This document shows positions 48,967-59,589 of a stretch of DNA of 64,000 bases, one piece after another (position 1 is the stretch's first letter; the number at the start of each line of letters is the position of its first letter). The DNA lies in assembly GCA_021229015.1 (NCBI GenBank), contig CM037792.1, forward strand, positions 37,759,365-37,823,364. The letters run 5' to 3'. The notes beneath the pieces were generated by a model. The model saw nothing but the letters and a program-made list of their open reading frames with translations. It had not been told where the DNA came from and did not search any database. The translations under genes and the position numbers were made by a program. The stretch is from Solen grandis (lineage: Eukaryota > Mollusca > Bivalvia > Adapedonta > Solenidae).

Positions 48967-50478
48967 AAAATGGTTGCATCAGAAACGAGCCAATCTTTAC
49001 AGTGAATGCCTGTAACGTAACAGGTAAAATTTTTCTCTCCTCAAAACCTGACCCCATTAATTATAATTATTTTTTTAGAAAAGTAATCACCAAATTGATA
49101 TATTAAATTTAAAAAATTTATTAGAATGACTTAAAATGCAGGGGTGCTGAAATCCTAAGTCCGACTTGTCTGACACAGGTAAACTTACTGCTGGACAAGT
49201 AACTATTTAAGCTTAACTTGTCCACGGACAAGTAAACATTTCCATTTTAAACTGATCTAAATAAAGTAATTTCAATCCATGATAACAATATCATAAGAAA
49301 AACGTTAACATCCAAATGGTGTCATCTTGGGAAATATCCAGTATCACATGCTGCAGACCGGAGCGCTCAATTGTCAAACTGAATACGTCTGTACTGAAAT
49401 CGAGTTCTGGCTTTCGTATTTTATTTGTTAAATGCCTAATTGTTTGGCTAATGCATGCGTATGGTACATGTATCATATATTTGCATTAAAAGGTTCTGAA
49501 AAAGTATATGGTCTGGTATACAGAAAGACAGCCGTATTCAAACAGTCTTTTTACATACAATTTACCTAGCCGAAACACACAGAGCGCGTTAGTTGTACTT
49601 CCTAAGCAGCGATGTTTCTTTTTGTCTCAAATTAAATGGATCAATTTGTAATTAGAAGCAGTAAGTCTGGGCAAGCCCAGCCCAGCAATATCCAAAATAA
49701 ACGTAAATAAATCTAAGGCCGAAAGAGATCATGAATATGACAAAGGAAAAACACAAGCGATCCTTTCAAACCAAATGGCTAATGCAGATGACACTTAATG
49801 CAATTTTCTGTATGGTATGTAGGCAGCTGAGCTTCCCCAACTTACTGATCAATCTTCAGTATTGTTCACTGAAAGGGAAGATACCCATATTTCACATCAG
49901 CTAAATGCATAGCCCGAACAGCCCTCGTACAGCTGGGACAAGATCTTAAGGTCAACTGAGTGCTGTGACCTTGACCTTCAAGCTAAAATTCTGGTTCTTG
50001 TTCACAACACCTCATCTTGTCCTAAGGATGACTTGTGCCAAATTAATTTAAAAGCGACCAAACATAACAAAGTTACAGCAGAGACACGAATTCTTGCACA
50101 CACAAACACATGGACAGGTGTAACACTATATGCCCATCACCATTTCATGGCGGGGACATAACAAAAAACTGAATACATGCTTTACTGAACAACACACCTG
50201 TAACATTGAAAAACGTATTTTTAACCATTTTATGTTATAAAAAAAGATTGGTGCATTATAGCTTTTACATAACGTTTTCATAGGCTGCAGTAGTTAAATT
50301 GTGTCCACAAAAGAAGGTTAACATGTTTAGTGCTGAAAAACAGCAATGACTGAAAAACTATTTCGGTTAATTTTAACATTGTCAAACGTATTTTTTAAAC
50401 CTGCAAAAAAAGCACCCGTCTCATAATGTTGCAGAGAAATCGCTGTAAAGATTGGCCTGTTTCTGAGGCAACGATTTT
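48967..50478. mobile_element. Candidate non-autonomous element with about 40-bp inverted ends
   Basis: The left end (48,967-49,006) and the reverse complement of 50,438-50,478 align over about 40 bases with five or so mismatches; both contain 'gccaatctttacag' and 'tcagaaac'. A second partial right arm lies at 50,497-50,522. The interior has no transposase. 49,960-50,165 inside looks like the tail of a Pearl-like element. It lies within the 47,952 element core. The superfamily is unknown. Confidence 0.6.
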
Positions 50479-50765
50479 ATACCCCTTTCAATATGCTTCA
50501 GGCATTTGCTGTAAAGACTGACCCGGTGGGCAAAGGATAAAACATAACAAGGGGACCTAGGGGCCTCATTTTTCACTGGATCAACTTTATTTTAGAAATT
50601 ATTGTAGACATTCAAGACATGACCATTTGTGCAAAATGATATTAAATTCTGACCATTGGTTTCATAGAAGAAGAATTTTTAAATTTTCTATATAAGAAAG
50701 CGAGGCAACCCCCTAGGGGCCTAAAGTGGTAGACAACCATTAGGTGACCATTTCTGCTAAATGGA

Positions 50766-51511
50766 ACAAGAGCCATGTTAACATGGCCTTCCCCCGCTGA
50801 ATGCTTGCTTGTAAGATGTGTTGGAGAGTAGAATAATATTTTTTTTTTTAATTATTTGGTAATGAAGTCTGATGCTTGAAGTGATTACAGATATAAAACC
50901 TATGTGAAGACCTAAAGATTCCCCTATTTTAAGGTGTTCAGGTAAAATGTTATGGTCACTATGACCTCTTATAGATTTTTTCCTTCACCCTAACTATTTC
51001 ACTTATTAACAATGGGCAATACTAAAAAATTATGATAGAAAGAGTTATCATTCTTGTGCACTGAACTTCTTGATGAGATTTATCCACCTATGAAGTTTCA
51101 AGTTGATACCGCAAATACTTTTTGACTTATGCTCCAGACAAAAGTTTAGCCTGAAAAATAACAAAGGGCAATAACTTTAAAATAATGATAGAAAGAGTTA
51201 TCATTCTTGTGCACTGAACTTCTCCTCAATGAGATCTATCCACCTTTGAAGTATCAAGTTGATACTGCAAATACTTTTTGACTTATGCTCCAGACAAAAA
51301 TTTAGCCTGAAAAATAATAAAGGGCAATAACTCAAAAATAATGATAAAAAGAGTAAGAATTCTTGTGCAATGCACTCCTCCTCAATCAGATCTATCCACT
51401 TATGAAGTATCAAGTTGGTATCTTAAATACTTTTTGAGTTATTCTACGGACAAAATTGTGGGACGGACAAAGACTATTACCATATCCCCCGCTGCCTTTT
51501 GGTGGGGGATA
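50766..51511 (+). mobile_element. Pearl-like element nested in another repeat
   Basis: Left end ACAAGAGCCATGTTAACATGGC (palindrome). The core has units of about 165 bases with 'gagttatcattcttgtgca' and 'gcctgaaaaataaNaaaggg'. The short GGGACGGAC tract follows. The right end is a hairpin CCCCCGCTGCCTTTTGGTGGGGG then ATA. Removing it restores 'aaatggaattaaattc', matching neighbouring host units, so the borders are well set (plus or minus one base). The same family is at 61,171-62,844. Confidence 0.85.
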
Positions 51512-52252
51512 ATTAAATTCTGACCACTGGCTTCATAGAAGAAGAATTTCAAAGTTTCCTTTATAGAATATATAAGGAAACAGGGGCCTCATTTTTCAAG
51601 GGATCAACATTATTTTAGCAATTATGGTAGTCAGTCATAAGGTGACATTTTGTGCCATATGAAATTAAATTATGTACATTGGTTTCACAGGACAAGATTT
51701 TGAAATTTTCTAAATACAGTATGTATTAGGAAACAAGCAGGCCCCCTTAAGGTCTCATTTTTCATGGGATCATCTTTATTTTAGCAATCATGGTAGACAG
51801 TCATGAGGTGATCTCTTGTGCTAAATGAAATAAAATTCTGGCCATTGCCTTCATATAATAAGATTTTTTTTTTTTTTTCTTTATCAAGTATGTAAGTAAA
51901 CAAGCTGACCCCATGGGGCCTCATTTTCTTAAGGGATCAATTTCATTTTCAATTATGGTAGAGCACTATGAGGTGACCATTTGTGCCAAAAGAAATTACA
52001 TTCTTATCACTGGTTTCAGAGGAAATTTTAAAGGTTTTTTAAGTTTTTAAGTAAAATTCTGTTGGTTGCCATGGCAACCAGAGTTCTGCCTTGATTAAAT
52101 TTATCTCAGCAACTTTTGTGGAGGTTCACACAAAGACTATCCATGCCAAGTTTCATTGATATCTACTGGTTGGTTTCAGAGGATATGTTGTTTGAAGCAA
52201 ATTGTTGACAACAGGCACAGGGTGACCATAATAGCTCACCTGGTGAGCTAAA

Positions 52253-54032
52253 ACAAGAGGGCCATATGACCTTAGATCGCTCAACAGAGAACATCATCTT
52301 ATTTAATTTAAAACAATTCTTTTCTATAATTTTCTAAAAGTTTTGTTATGAAATGTAACCCTGATTATTTTTATAAAACTTTTTTTTCACGTTTAAAATT
52401 AAAATCTATGGTCATATCATGCCAATTAAAAGTCTACCCATTTTAAATTTCTCTAATTTCCCTATAATTAACAAGCTGATTACTTATTCAATTGTTGTAG
52501 TTATGAGCTTTTTCAATCATCCAGTTGCCTTGACTTTTCCCTGTGCTGTTTTGATTCAAGACAATTTCTTTTGAATTTAAAGATCTTAACATTTGATTTC
52601 AGTTTTAAATCAAAGTCTTTGAAAAGTAGTTATGAAAGTGATTGACTAATATGATGGGATATCTAATTCTATTTTAGTCAAGTTTTCGTGGGAAGTCTTC
52701 ATGCCAATTAACGATTGTCAAAACTTTAGACAATCGAAACGCGTCACGGTGATTGTTACTGCTAATCAGGGACAGCTCATCTGGACATATAACAAATACT
52801 CTTTAGCTGGACAGGAAATACATCTGTAGACCCCAAGATTGCTCTCTGTTACGTAATATTACCCATATCACACATTTGTTTTCACTCTCCATAAAATCTT
52901 ATCTACCGTGTTATCAAAACATCCGAATAACGGCATGTGCGACCTTCACCTGTACCAGAAACCAGGTGTCGTAAAATGACAACTTGAATCAAGTTTTTCA
53001 CAGGACCATCGTTCGCATTATTGAGGTCAAAAGAAGACTAATTTTACGATTTGGTCCGATTTTAGTGGTCTTTTTACGCAATTTTGAGTTGCCCGCTTTA
53101 ATGAGGTGAGCGACCATTGAAATATATAGAGAAAAATTTGGGTCCGACAAAATGTGCTCGTAATATTGAGTTGGTCGTGTCGCAGAGTGAGCTTTTACTG
53201 TATATTCTTCCCCTGATTAAATATACATATTAGGCAAATTAGCCCTGCCCATGGTGGCCATGTTTTTCTATGAATTAGAATAACTTTAGCATCTTTTGTG
53301 AAGCTTCACTCAATGACCTTCCCTGCTAAATTTAATCAAATTCTGTCCTGCGGTTTCAGGAGATGTCATTTTGAGATTTCACTATATACATATAAAGCAA
53401 ATTAGCCACACCCCTGGCGACGATGTTTTTTTACAGATTGTAATCATTTTAGCAACTTTTTCGAAGCTTCACCAAAGGATCATCCCTGCCAGCTTACATC
53501 AAATTCTGTCCAGCAGTTTCAGAGGAAATGTCATTTAGAGATTTCACTATAAACATATAAGGTAAATTAGCCCTGCCTATGGCAGCCATGTTTTTTTACC
53601 GATCAGAATAATTTAAGTAACTTTTGTGAGGCTTCTCCAAATGATCATCCCTGCTAAATTTAATCAAATTCTGTCCAGTGGTTTCAGATGAGATCTGGTT
53701 TAAAGATTTCACTTTTGTGAAGCTTCACCCAAAGATCATCCCTGCCAAATGCAATCAAATTCTGTCTAGCAGTTTCAGAGGAGATGTCGTTTAAAGATTT
53801 CACTAAATACATATACAACAAATTAGCCCCGCCCCTGGTGGCTAGGATAGGATAATTTTAGCAACTTTTGTGAAGGTTCACCCAAGGAGTATCCCTGCGA
53901 AATTTAATCAAATTTTGCCAAGCGGTTTCAGAGGAGATGTCGTTTAAAGTAAAGTGTTGACGACAGACAACGGACGACTGATGAAGGGTGATCACAAAAG
54001 CTCACCTTGAGCACTTCGTGCCCAGGTGAGCT
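52253..54032 (+). mobile_element. GCTCACC-family element
   Basis: Left end AACAAGAGGGCCATATGACC with TCGCTCAACAGAG. The right end is the hairpin at 53,999-54,032 (AGCTCACCTTGAGCAC...GTGCCCAGGTGAGCT). 53,215-53,960 holds four to five core units with 'gaagcttcacc' and 'aatcaaattctgtccagc'. 52,300-53,210 is unassigned and carries no convincing exon. Confidence 0.7.
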
Positions 54033-55609
54033 AAAAATGATATCAAATTCTGACCATTGGTTTCAGAAAAAAAGAATTTTGAAATTATATATATAGAGTA
54101 TATATAAGGAAATTAGCTGAACACACTTGGGACATCATTTTTCAAGGGATCAACTTTATTTTAGCAATCATTGTAGACATTCAGGAGGTGTCCAATTCTG
54201 CAAAATAAAACTGAATTCTGACCACTGGCTTAATTAGAAGAATTTGGAAATTTTCAATTCCCCATTTTTAGGGATCAACTTTATTTTAGCAATTATGGTA
54301 GACATTTATGAGGTGGCCATTTCTGCAAAATTAAATTAAGTTTTGACCAATGGTTTCATAGAAGACGTATTTTAAAATTTTATATAATATATAAGGAAAC
54401 TAGCTGACCCCAAAGGGGCCTCAGTTTTCAAGAGATCAATTTTAGTTTTGCAATTATGGTAGACATTCATGAGGTGAACATTTCTGCAAAATGAAATACA
54501 ATTCTGTCCATTGAGTTCACAGAAGAAGAATTTTAAATTTTCTATAAATTGGGGCCTCATTTTTCAAGGGATCAAGGGAGGTGACCATTTGTGCCAAAGG
54601 GAATTTAATTCTGACATTTGGCTTCATAGAAGAAGAATGTTGAAATTTTCTATACAGAGTATTTAAGGAAATTAGCCACCCCCCAATGGGACCTAATTTT
54701 TCAAGGGATAAACTTTATTCTAGCAATTATAGAAGACATTCATGAGGTGTCCATTTGTACTAAAGGAAATTAAATTCTGACCATTTGTTTCAGAGGAGAT
54801 AATTTTTAAATTTTTGTATTTTTTTTATTTCCATTGCCATGGCAACCAGAGTTCTACATGGATTCAGTTTATTTTAGCAAGTTTTGTGAAGGTTCACCCA
54901 AGGATCATCTCTGTCAAGATTGATCAAATTCTGTCCAGTGGTTTCAGAGGAGATGTTGTTTAAAGTCTTAACTATATACTTTTAAGGCAAATTAGCCCCA
55001 CCCCTGGCAGCCATGCTATTTTACAGATCAGAATAATTTTAGCAATCTTATTTTTACGGGATCAACTTCATTCTAGCAATTATGGTAGAGCACTATAATG
55101 TGACAATTTCTGCCAATGGAAATTAAATTCTGACCATTTGTTTCAGAGGAGATGATTTTTAATTTATTTTTTTTCTTTCCGTTGCCATGGCAACCAGAGT
55201 TCTTCATAGATTCAGTTTATTTTAGCAACTTTTGTGAAGGTTCACCCAAGGATCATCCCTAGTTTAATCAAATTCTGCCTATCAGTTTCAGAGATATCAT
55301 TTAAAGTTTTCACCATATACATTTAAGGCAAATTAGCCCTGCCCCTGGCAGCCATATTTTTTACAGATCAGAATAATTTAAGCAATCTTGGTAGAGGGTT
55401 ACCCATGGAACATCTGAACTAAAACAATTTGAAATCTGGCCAGTAGTTCCGAAGGAGATGATCTTTAAATTTTTCAAATTTTTTCTTAGCAACTCTGGTG
55501 AAGGTTAACCAAAGGATCATACCTGCCAAGTTTAATCAAATTCTGTCCAGCAGTTTAAGAGGAGGTGTTGTTTAAAGCAAATTGTTAACAACGGACACAG
55601 GGTGATCAC
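54033..55609 (+). repeat. Array of GCTCACC-type core units
   Basis: It continues the 'gggatcaactttattttagc' and 'ccatggcaaccagagttc' unit types in mixed order and ends with 'aattgttaacaacggacaca' but without the terminal hairpin. Repeat only. Confidence 0.75.
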
Positions 55610-55952
55610 AAACTGCCTAATTACTTAACAATATTTTCAAGTAACATAGCAGCCTGCCATCCCCTGACCAGACACCCAATAATGTTGCCACCACTGCCTA
55701 ATTACTTATAGATATTTTCCAGTAATACAGCAGCCACTCATTCCCTACCCAAACCAACAACAGTGTTGCCACCACCGTCTAGTTACTTACAGATATTTTC
55801 CAGTAACACAGCAGCCAACCATTCACTGCTCAGACCAACAACAGTGTTGCCACCACTGCCTAGTTACTTATAGATATTTTCCAGTAATACAGCAGCCACT
55901 CATTCCCTACCCAAACCAACAACAGTGTTGCCACCACCGTCTAGTTACTTAC
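55610..55952 (-). repeat. Five-unit micro-array copying an exon end and its splice donor
   Basis: Read on the minus strand, each unit of about 80-85 bases contains the last coding bases of the exon at 55,953-56,051 (CTGTGTTACTGGAAAATATCT) followed by its donor and intron start. Donor GTAAGT is intact in the unit near 55,784, as in the real exon at 55,947-55,952. It is changed to ATAAGT in the units near 55,700 and 55,864, and lost in the outermost unit near 55,619. Units alternate in type, giving a higher-order period of about 163 bases. Confidence 0.85.
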
Positions 55953-56051
55953 AGATATTTTCCAGTAACACAGTAGTAGCTCGTCCACTGTCATCACAGG
56001 GGGGCCTGCTGGAACTTCCTTCCCCACAGTGTCTCCTTTCAACCTGCCCAT
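55953..56051 (-). CDS. 99-bp exon of an unrecognised gene
   Basis: Minus strand, acceptor CTAGTCTCATTTCAG and donor TCT|GTAAGT, exactly 33 codons in phase 0 at both ends. The peptide begins MGRLKGDTVGKEVP and ends VDELLLCYWKIS. The internal ATG is not necessarily a start. Both splice sites are close to consensus, and the exon is GC-rich against AT-rich flanks. Phase agrees with the exons at 58,653 and 47,235. The intron start beside it has been amplified into the array at 55,610-55,952. Function unknown. Confidence 0.6.
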
Positions 56052-56095
56052 CTGAAATGAGACTAGACTCATAATTCTTGGCTATCAATTGTTTA

Positions 56096-56478
56096 AACAA
56101 GAGGGCCATAATGGCCCTGAATTGCTCACCTGATTATAAATGAGCAACATATATTGGATTTTTCATATTGACCTACTTTTTGACCCCATATGACCCACTT
56201 GTCCAAGATTTTATGGAAACAGACATTCTGACCAAGTTTAGCGAAGATTGGTAAACAAATGTGGCCTCTAGAGTGTTAACAAGGTTTTTCTAAGATTTGA
56301 CCTCAGGACTATTTTTTGACCCCACATTACCCAATTTTGAATTTGTCCAAGATTTTATGGAGACAAACATTCTGACCAAGTTTCATGAAGATTGGCCTTT
56401 AAATATGGCCTCTAGAGTGTTAACAAGCCAAATTGTTGACGCCGGATGCCGGACGCCGGATTTGCGCTCAGGTGAGCT
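56096..56478 (+). mobile_element. Short complete GCTCACC-family element
   Basis: Left end AACAAGAGGGCCATAATGGCCC with TTGCTCACCTGA. The core has two units of the 41,928 type ('gtccaagattttatgg'). A GACGCCGGATGCCGGACGCCGG run follows, and the right end is GCGCTCAGGTGAGCT. It lies just upstream, in the reading sense, of the 99-bp exon. Confidence 0.8.
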
Positions 56479-56580
56479 AAAAAATATACAGTTTAGATAT
56501 AAATTGAAAGGAAAAATAACAAAAGTTTTACTTTTATACCGGGTTTACTATAACTTATTTTTTGATGCAGACTTATAAAG

Positions 56581-56606
56581 ATGATGATGATGATGATGAT
56601 GATGAT
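56581..56606. repeat. (GAT)n microsatellite
   Basis: About nine ATG/GAT triplets. Confidence 0.9.
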
Positions 56607-56920
56607 AAAGATGATGCTATAAGCAGATATATGCTCAGCTAGAGTCTCAGTATGATGTTCTTAAAAGAAAATTTTCCCTAAGAATCAAGCTCAAACACAA
56701 GTTTGAGTATGATGTTTTGGTGTTCTTAAACACTGTCTCATGCATAAATGAGAATGAAATTTGACTTAGTTGTGAAGTGCTTAAATGATCGTGTGATCAC
56801 TGCTCATCAATAAAACTTGGTTAAGTCTGAGTTTGTGTTTGAGTTTTAGTATTATTTTCAATATCTTTGAGAACTTGTGGCCAGTCACCCTTTAACAAAA
56901 TAAAACATGTATGATTTTTT
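56607..56920. other. Non-coding, possible small inverted-repeat element
   Basis: 'ctcaaacaca' near 56,690 faces 'tgtgtttgag' near 56,835, which may mark a small palindromic element. Weak evidence. Confidence 0.3.
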
Positions 56921-58412
56921 AGCTCACCTGAGCACTATGTGCTCAAGGTGAGCTTTTGTTGTCATCCTGCGTCTGGCGTCCGTGTCGTCAACAATTTACT
57001 TTAAATGGCATCTCCTCTCAAACCGCTGGACAGAATTTGCTTATACATGGCAGGGATCCTTCACAAAAGTTGCTAAAACTAGAAATATCACTGAAGGCGA
57101 TTAATACCCCCGCAAAATCCTTTAATACAGGAGAAGCCAGACTCCAGGCAGAGCATAGATTAGAACCTGTATACATAGTATATTGGTTATGATAGTAAGT
57201 AATAAGTAAGTAAAGCCCTTATTTAAAGTGGATAGAGAGTCAGTTATGGTTGTTCGGCACTGTAGTTTAAAAGTGTAGAGTTACAGTTCTTGGACACTGC
57301 ACTTCTCCTAGTCACCATCTGTTTACATTTTAAGTTCAAGTAAATACCATGTTTAATATTCAAGTTATGTTCAGGACAAAAAAAAACAAAAAAACAATTA
57401 ACAAAGGGAGATTATTAAAAAATGGGACCAGGTAGAGTTACAGTTCTTGGACACTACACTTTTCCTAGTCCCCATCTGTTTACATTTTAAGTTTCAAGTC
57501 AATACCTTGTATAATAATAAGTTATTTTCCGGACAAGAAAAACAGAGATAATTCAAAAATGGTACCAGGGCAATAACTCTGCCATCCTTGAGACAACTCA
57601 AGTGAAATTTAAGACAAGCACCTCTCCTGAGGATAATCAATGCACACACAAAATTTGAACCGAATTGGTTAAGAAATGTAGAAGAAGTTCACATCACAAG
57701 ATATTTAGAGTCAAATCAGGGGCAATAACTCTGTAATTCTTGACATAACTCAAGTGAAATTTGTCACGCACCTCTCCACCTAATTATAAATGCACACACA
57801 AAATTTGAACTGAATCAGTTCAGAAATGTTGAAGTAGTTTGCATCACAAGATTTTGGATGGACGGACAGACCGACAAACCAACAGACCAACGGACCAACA
57901 GACCGACAGACTGACTCCTTTATACCCCCTCTCAAACTTTGTTTGTGGGGGTATAATAAACCTGATCCATGTAGAACTCTGGTTACCATGGCAACGGAAA
58001 AAAAAAAATGGAAACTTTAAAAATCATCTCCTTCAAAACTAATAGCCAGATTTCAAAATGTTTTCGTACAGATGTTCCTTGGGTAACCCTCTACCAAGAT
58101 TGCTAAAACTTTCCGTTCCATAAAAAAACATGGCTGCCAGGGGCAGGGCTAATTTGCCTTAAATATATATTGTGAAAACTTTAAATGACATCTCCTCTGA
58201 AACTGCTAGACAGAATTCAATTAAACTTGGCAGGGGTGATCCTTGGGTGAACGTTCACAAAAGTTGCTAAAATAAACTTGATCCATGTAGAATAATTATG
58301 AAAACTTTAAAAATCATCTCCTTCAAATTTACTGGCCCAATGTCAAATTATTTTAGTACAGATGTTCCTTTGATGAGCAATCCAGGGCTTCTAGGGCCCT
58401 CTTATTTATCAT
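56921..58412 (-). mobile_element. GCTCACC-family element, minus orientation, interrupted
   Basis: The terminal hairpin at 56,921-56,954 (AGCTCACCTGAGCAC...GTGCTCAAGGTGAGCT) is followed by 'cgtcaacaattt' and core units with 'ggttaccatggcaac'. The opposite end is at about 58,378-58,412 (GAGCAATCC...GGGCCCTCTT). A Pearl-like element is inserted at 57,078-57,955. Confidence 0.8.
57078..57955 (+). mobile_element. Pearl-like element nested in a GCTCACC element
   Basis: Left end ACTAGAAATATCACTGAAGG with ATACCCCCGC. The core units contain 'ttcttggacactNcacttNt' and 'gcaataactctgNNatNcttga', then a GGACGGACAGACCGAC tract (57,860-57,915). The right hairpin is TATACCCCC...GGGGGTATA. Excising it rebuilds 'gttgctaaaataaac', identical to the neighbouring unit at 58,264. 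No protein. Confidence 0.85.
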
Positions 58413-58652
58413 ACATTTCCTTTTCCCTTCAGTATATAACTGGAATTCCTGATTACCAAGTGACCAGGTGGTTTTTTCATGCCAAGACCTACAATAAGGA
58501 CAATAGTTAACCCTGTATTAGAGGAGAACCTTTTACTAAACTTTGTTAATTTTCTACCATCCAAGATCAAAGTTAAATGCAATGTCCAAACTTGCACCAG
58601 TGGTATTTACTACCCTTTCAATACTCAATCCTTTAATGCTGTTAAGTCTTAC

Positions 58653-58849
58653 CTGGTCTATGACACTACCAACACTATTACCACCTTGGCCTGGGTTGAC
58701 ATCATGTCCCGGGTTGCCGCATCCTGGGTTACTGCTGCCCTGAATGGGTGGGGACACATTGTCCATCCCATCCTCCAGCTCGGGGGATCTCCCACTTTCC
58801 TCCTCGCAATCTTGTGATATCATGTCTTCGGAGAGGAAGAACCATTCAT
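58653..58849 (-). CDS. Exon of an unrecognised gene (acidic, glycine-rich segment)
   Basis: Minus strand, acceptor CTTGTCCCTTCAG and near-perfect donor CAG|GTAAGA. 197 bases: two bases completing a codon, then 65 codons in phase 0. The peptide starts EWFFLSEDMISQDCEEE and continues into an acidic then glycine/asparagine-rich, probably disordered stretch ending GSVIDQ. The first base of the split codon comes from an unseen upstream exon. Ending in phase 0, it would splice in frame to the exon at 56,051. The flanks are repeats on both sides. Protein family not recognised. Confidence 0.6.
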
Positions 58850-58859
58850 CTGAAGGGAC

Positions 58860-59589
58860 AAGTAATTTGTTACATGCTCACCTGAGAAAATTCGCCTTTA
58901 TTACCTGTACAAATTACTATATTATAGCTATGTCATACTGAGCATATAATCAGAATCAAGCAAGAACATTTCAATTCTATACATCAAACAGTAAATGTGA
59001 TCTATATTTGAAGGCTGTAGTTTAAAAAATCAAAAGATGGTCACTAGGTCATGGTCATCCAAGGTCAAAGTTAAATGCAATATACAAATTTGCACCAGAG
59101 GTCCAAATGTAAAAGTTATAGAAAAAAAAAAACTGAGTGCTCCCCGAAGAACTATTGTTACAAATAAGGCCTTGGTCAATGGGTGGGAGGATATGTTGAA
59201 ATCCCCATTCCTCAATCATATCTATTCTCCTCATCAGATGAGATGTTTTACCAACTCTAATTTGGAGACTTAGTAACAGTTTACTATTTAATATGATAAT
59301 ACGTGTTACTCATCAGATCTTTCATTGATTTTTTTTAAAGTTTTTATACTTCTAAAAATTAAGTCATATATTTCAATGTGTATCATACCTCATATCAAAG
59401 AGGTTAACCAACACTCTTGACATATGACTGGATATTTGAAATAGTGTATAATGGCCTAAACAACAATTAGCTGACATGATTATGATTGACATTACTAGCA
59501 TATTGAATTTTGTGGGGTTTTGTTTAAATGATATCTCCTCTTAAATTATGCAAATGACATAAATATTAGTCAACAACATGGTAGTAGGG
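58860..59589. other. Non-coding DNA with dispersed repeat pieces
   Basis: 58,876-58,885 has a GCTCACCTGAG string. 58,985-59,130 carries 'caaggtcaaagttaaatgca', also at 58,560 and 60,994. Nothing else. Confidence 0.5.

Larger units (their letters stand above)
47952..52249 (+). mobile_element. Large composite GCTCACC-family element
   Basis: Left end AACCAGAGGGCCATATGGCCC. The right end is a compressed perfect palindrome AGCTCACCTGGTGAGCT (52,233-52,249). The core is a degenerate array of about 165-base units ('cctcatttttcaagggatca', 'attttagcaattatggtaga', 'aaattaaattctgacc'). It has been split by at least two later insertions, listed separately (48,967-50,478 and 50,766-51,511). No coding capacity. 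Confidence 0.7.

Noticed and set aside
59030..59215. Minus-strand exon candidate near 59,100
   Set aside because: It overlaps a dispersed 'caaggtcaaagttaaatgc' repeat piece and lacks a convincing acceptor/donor pair.
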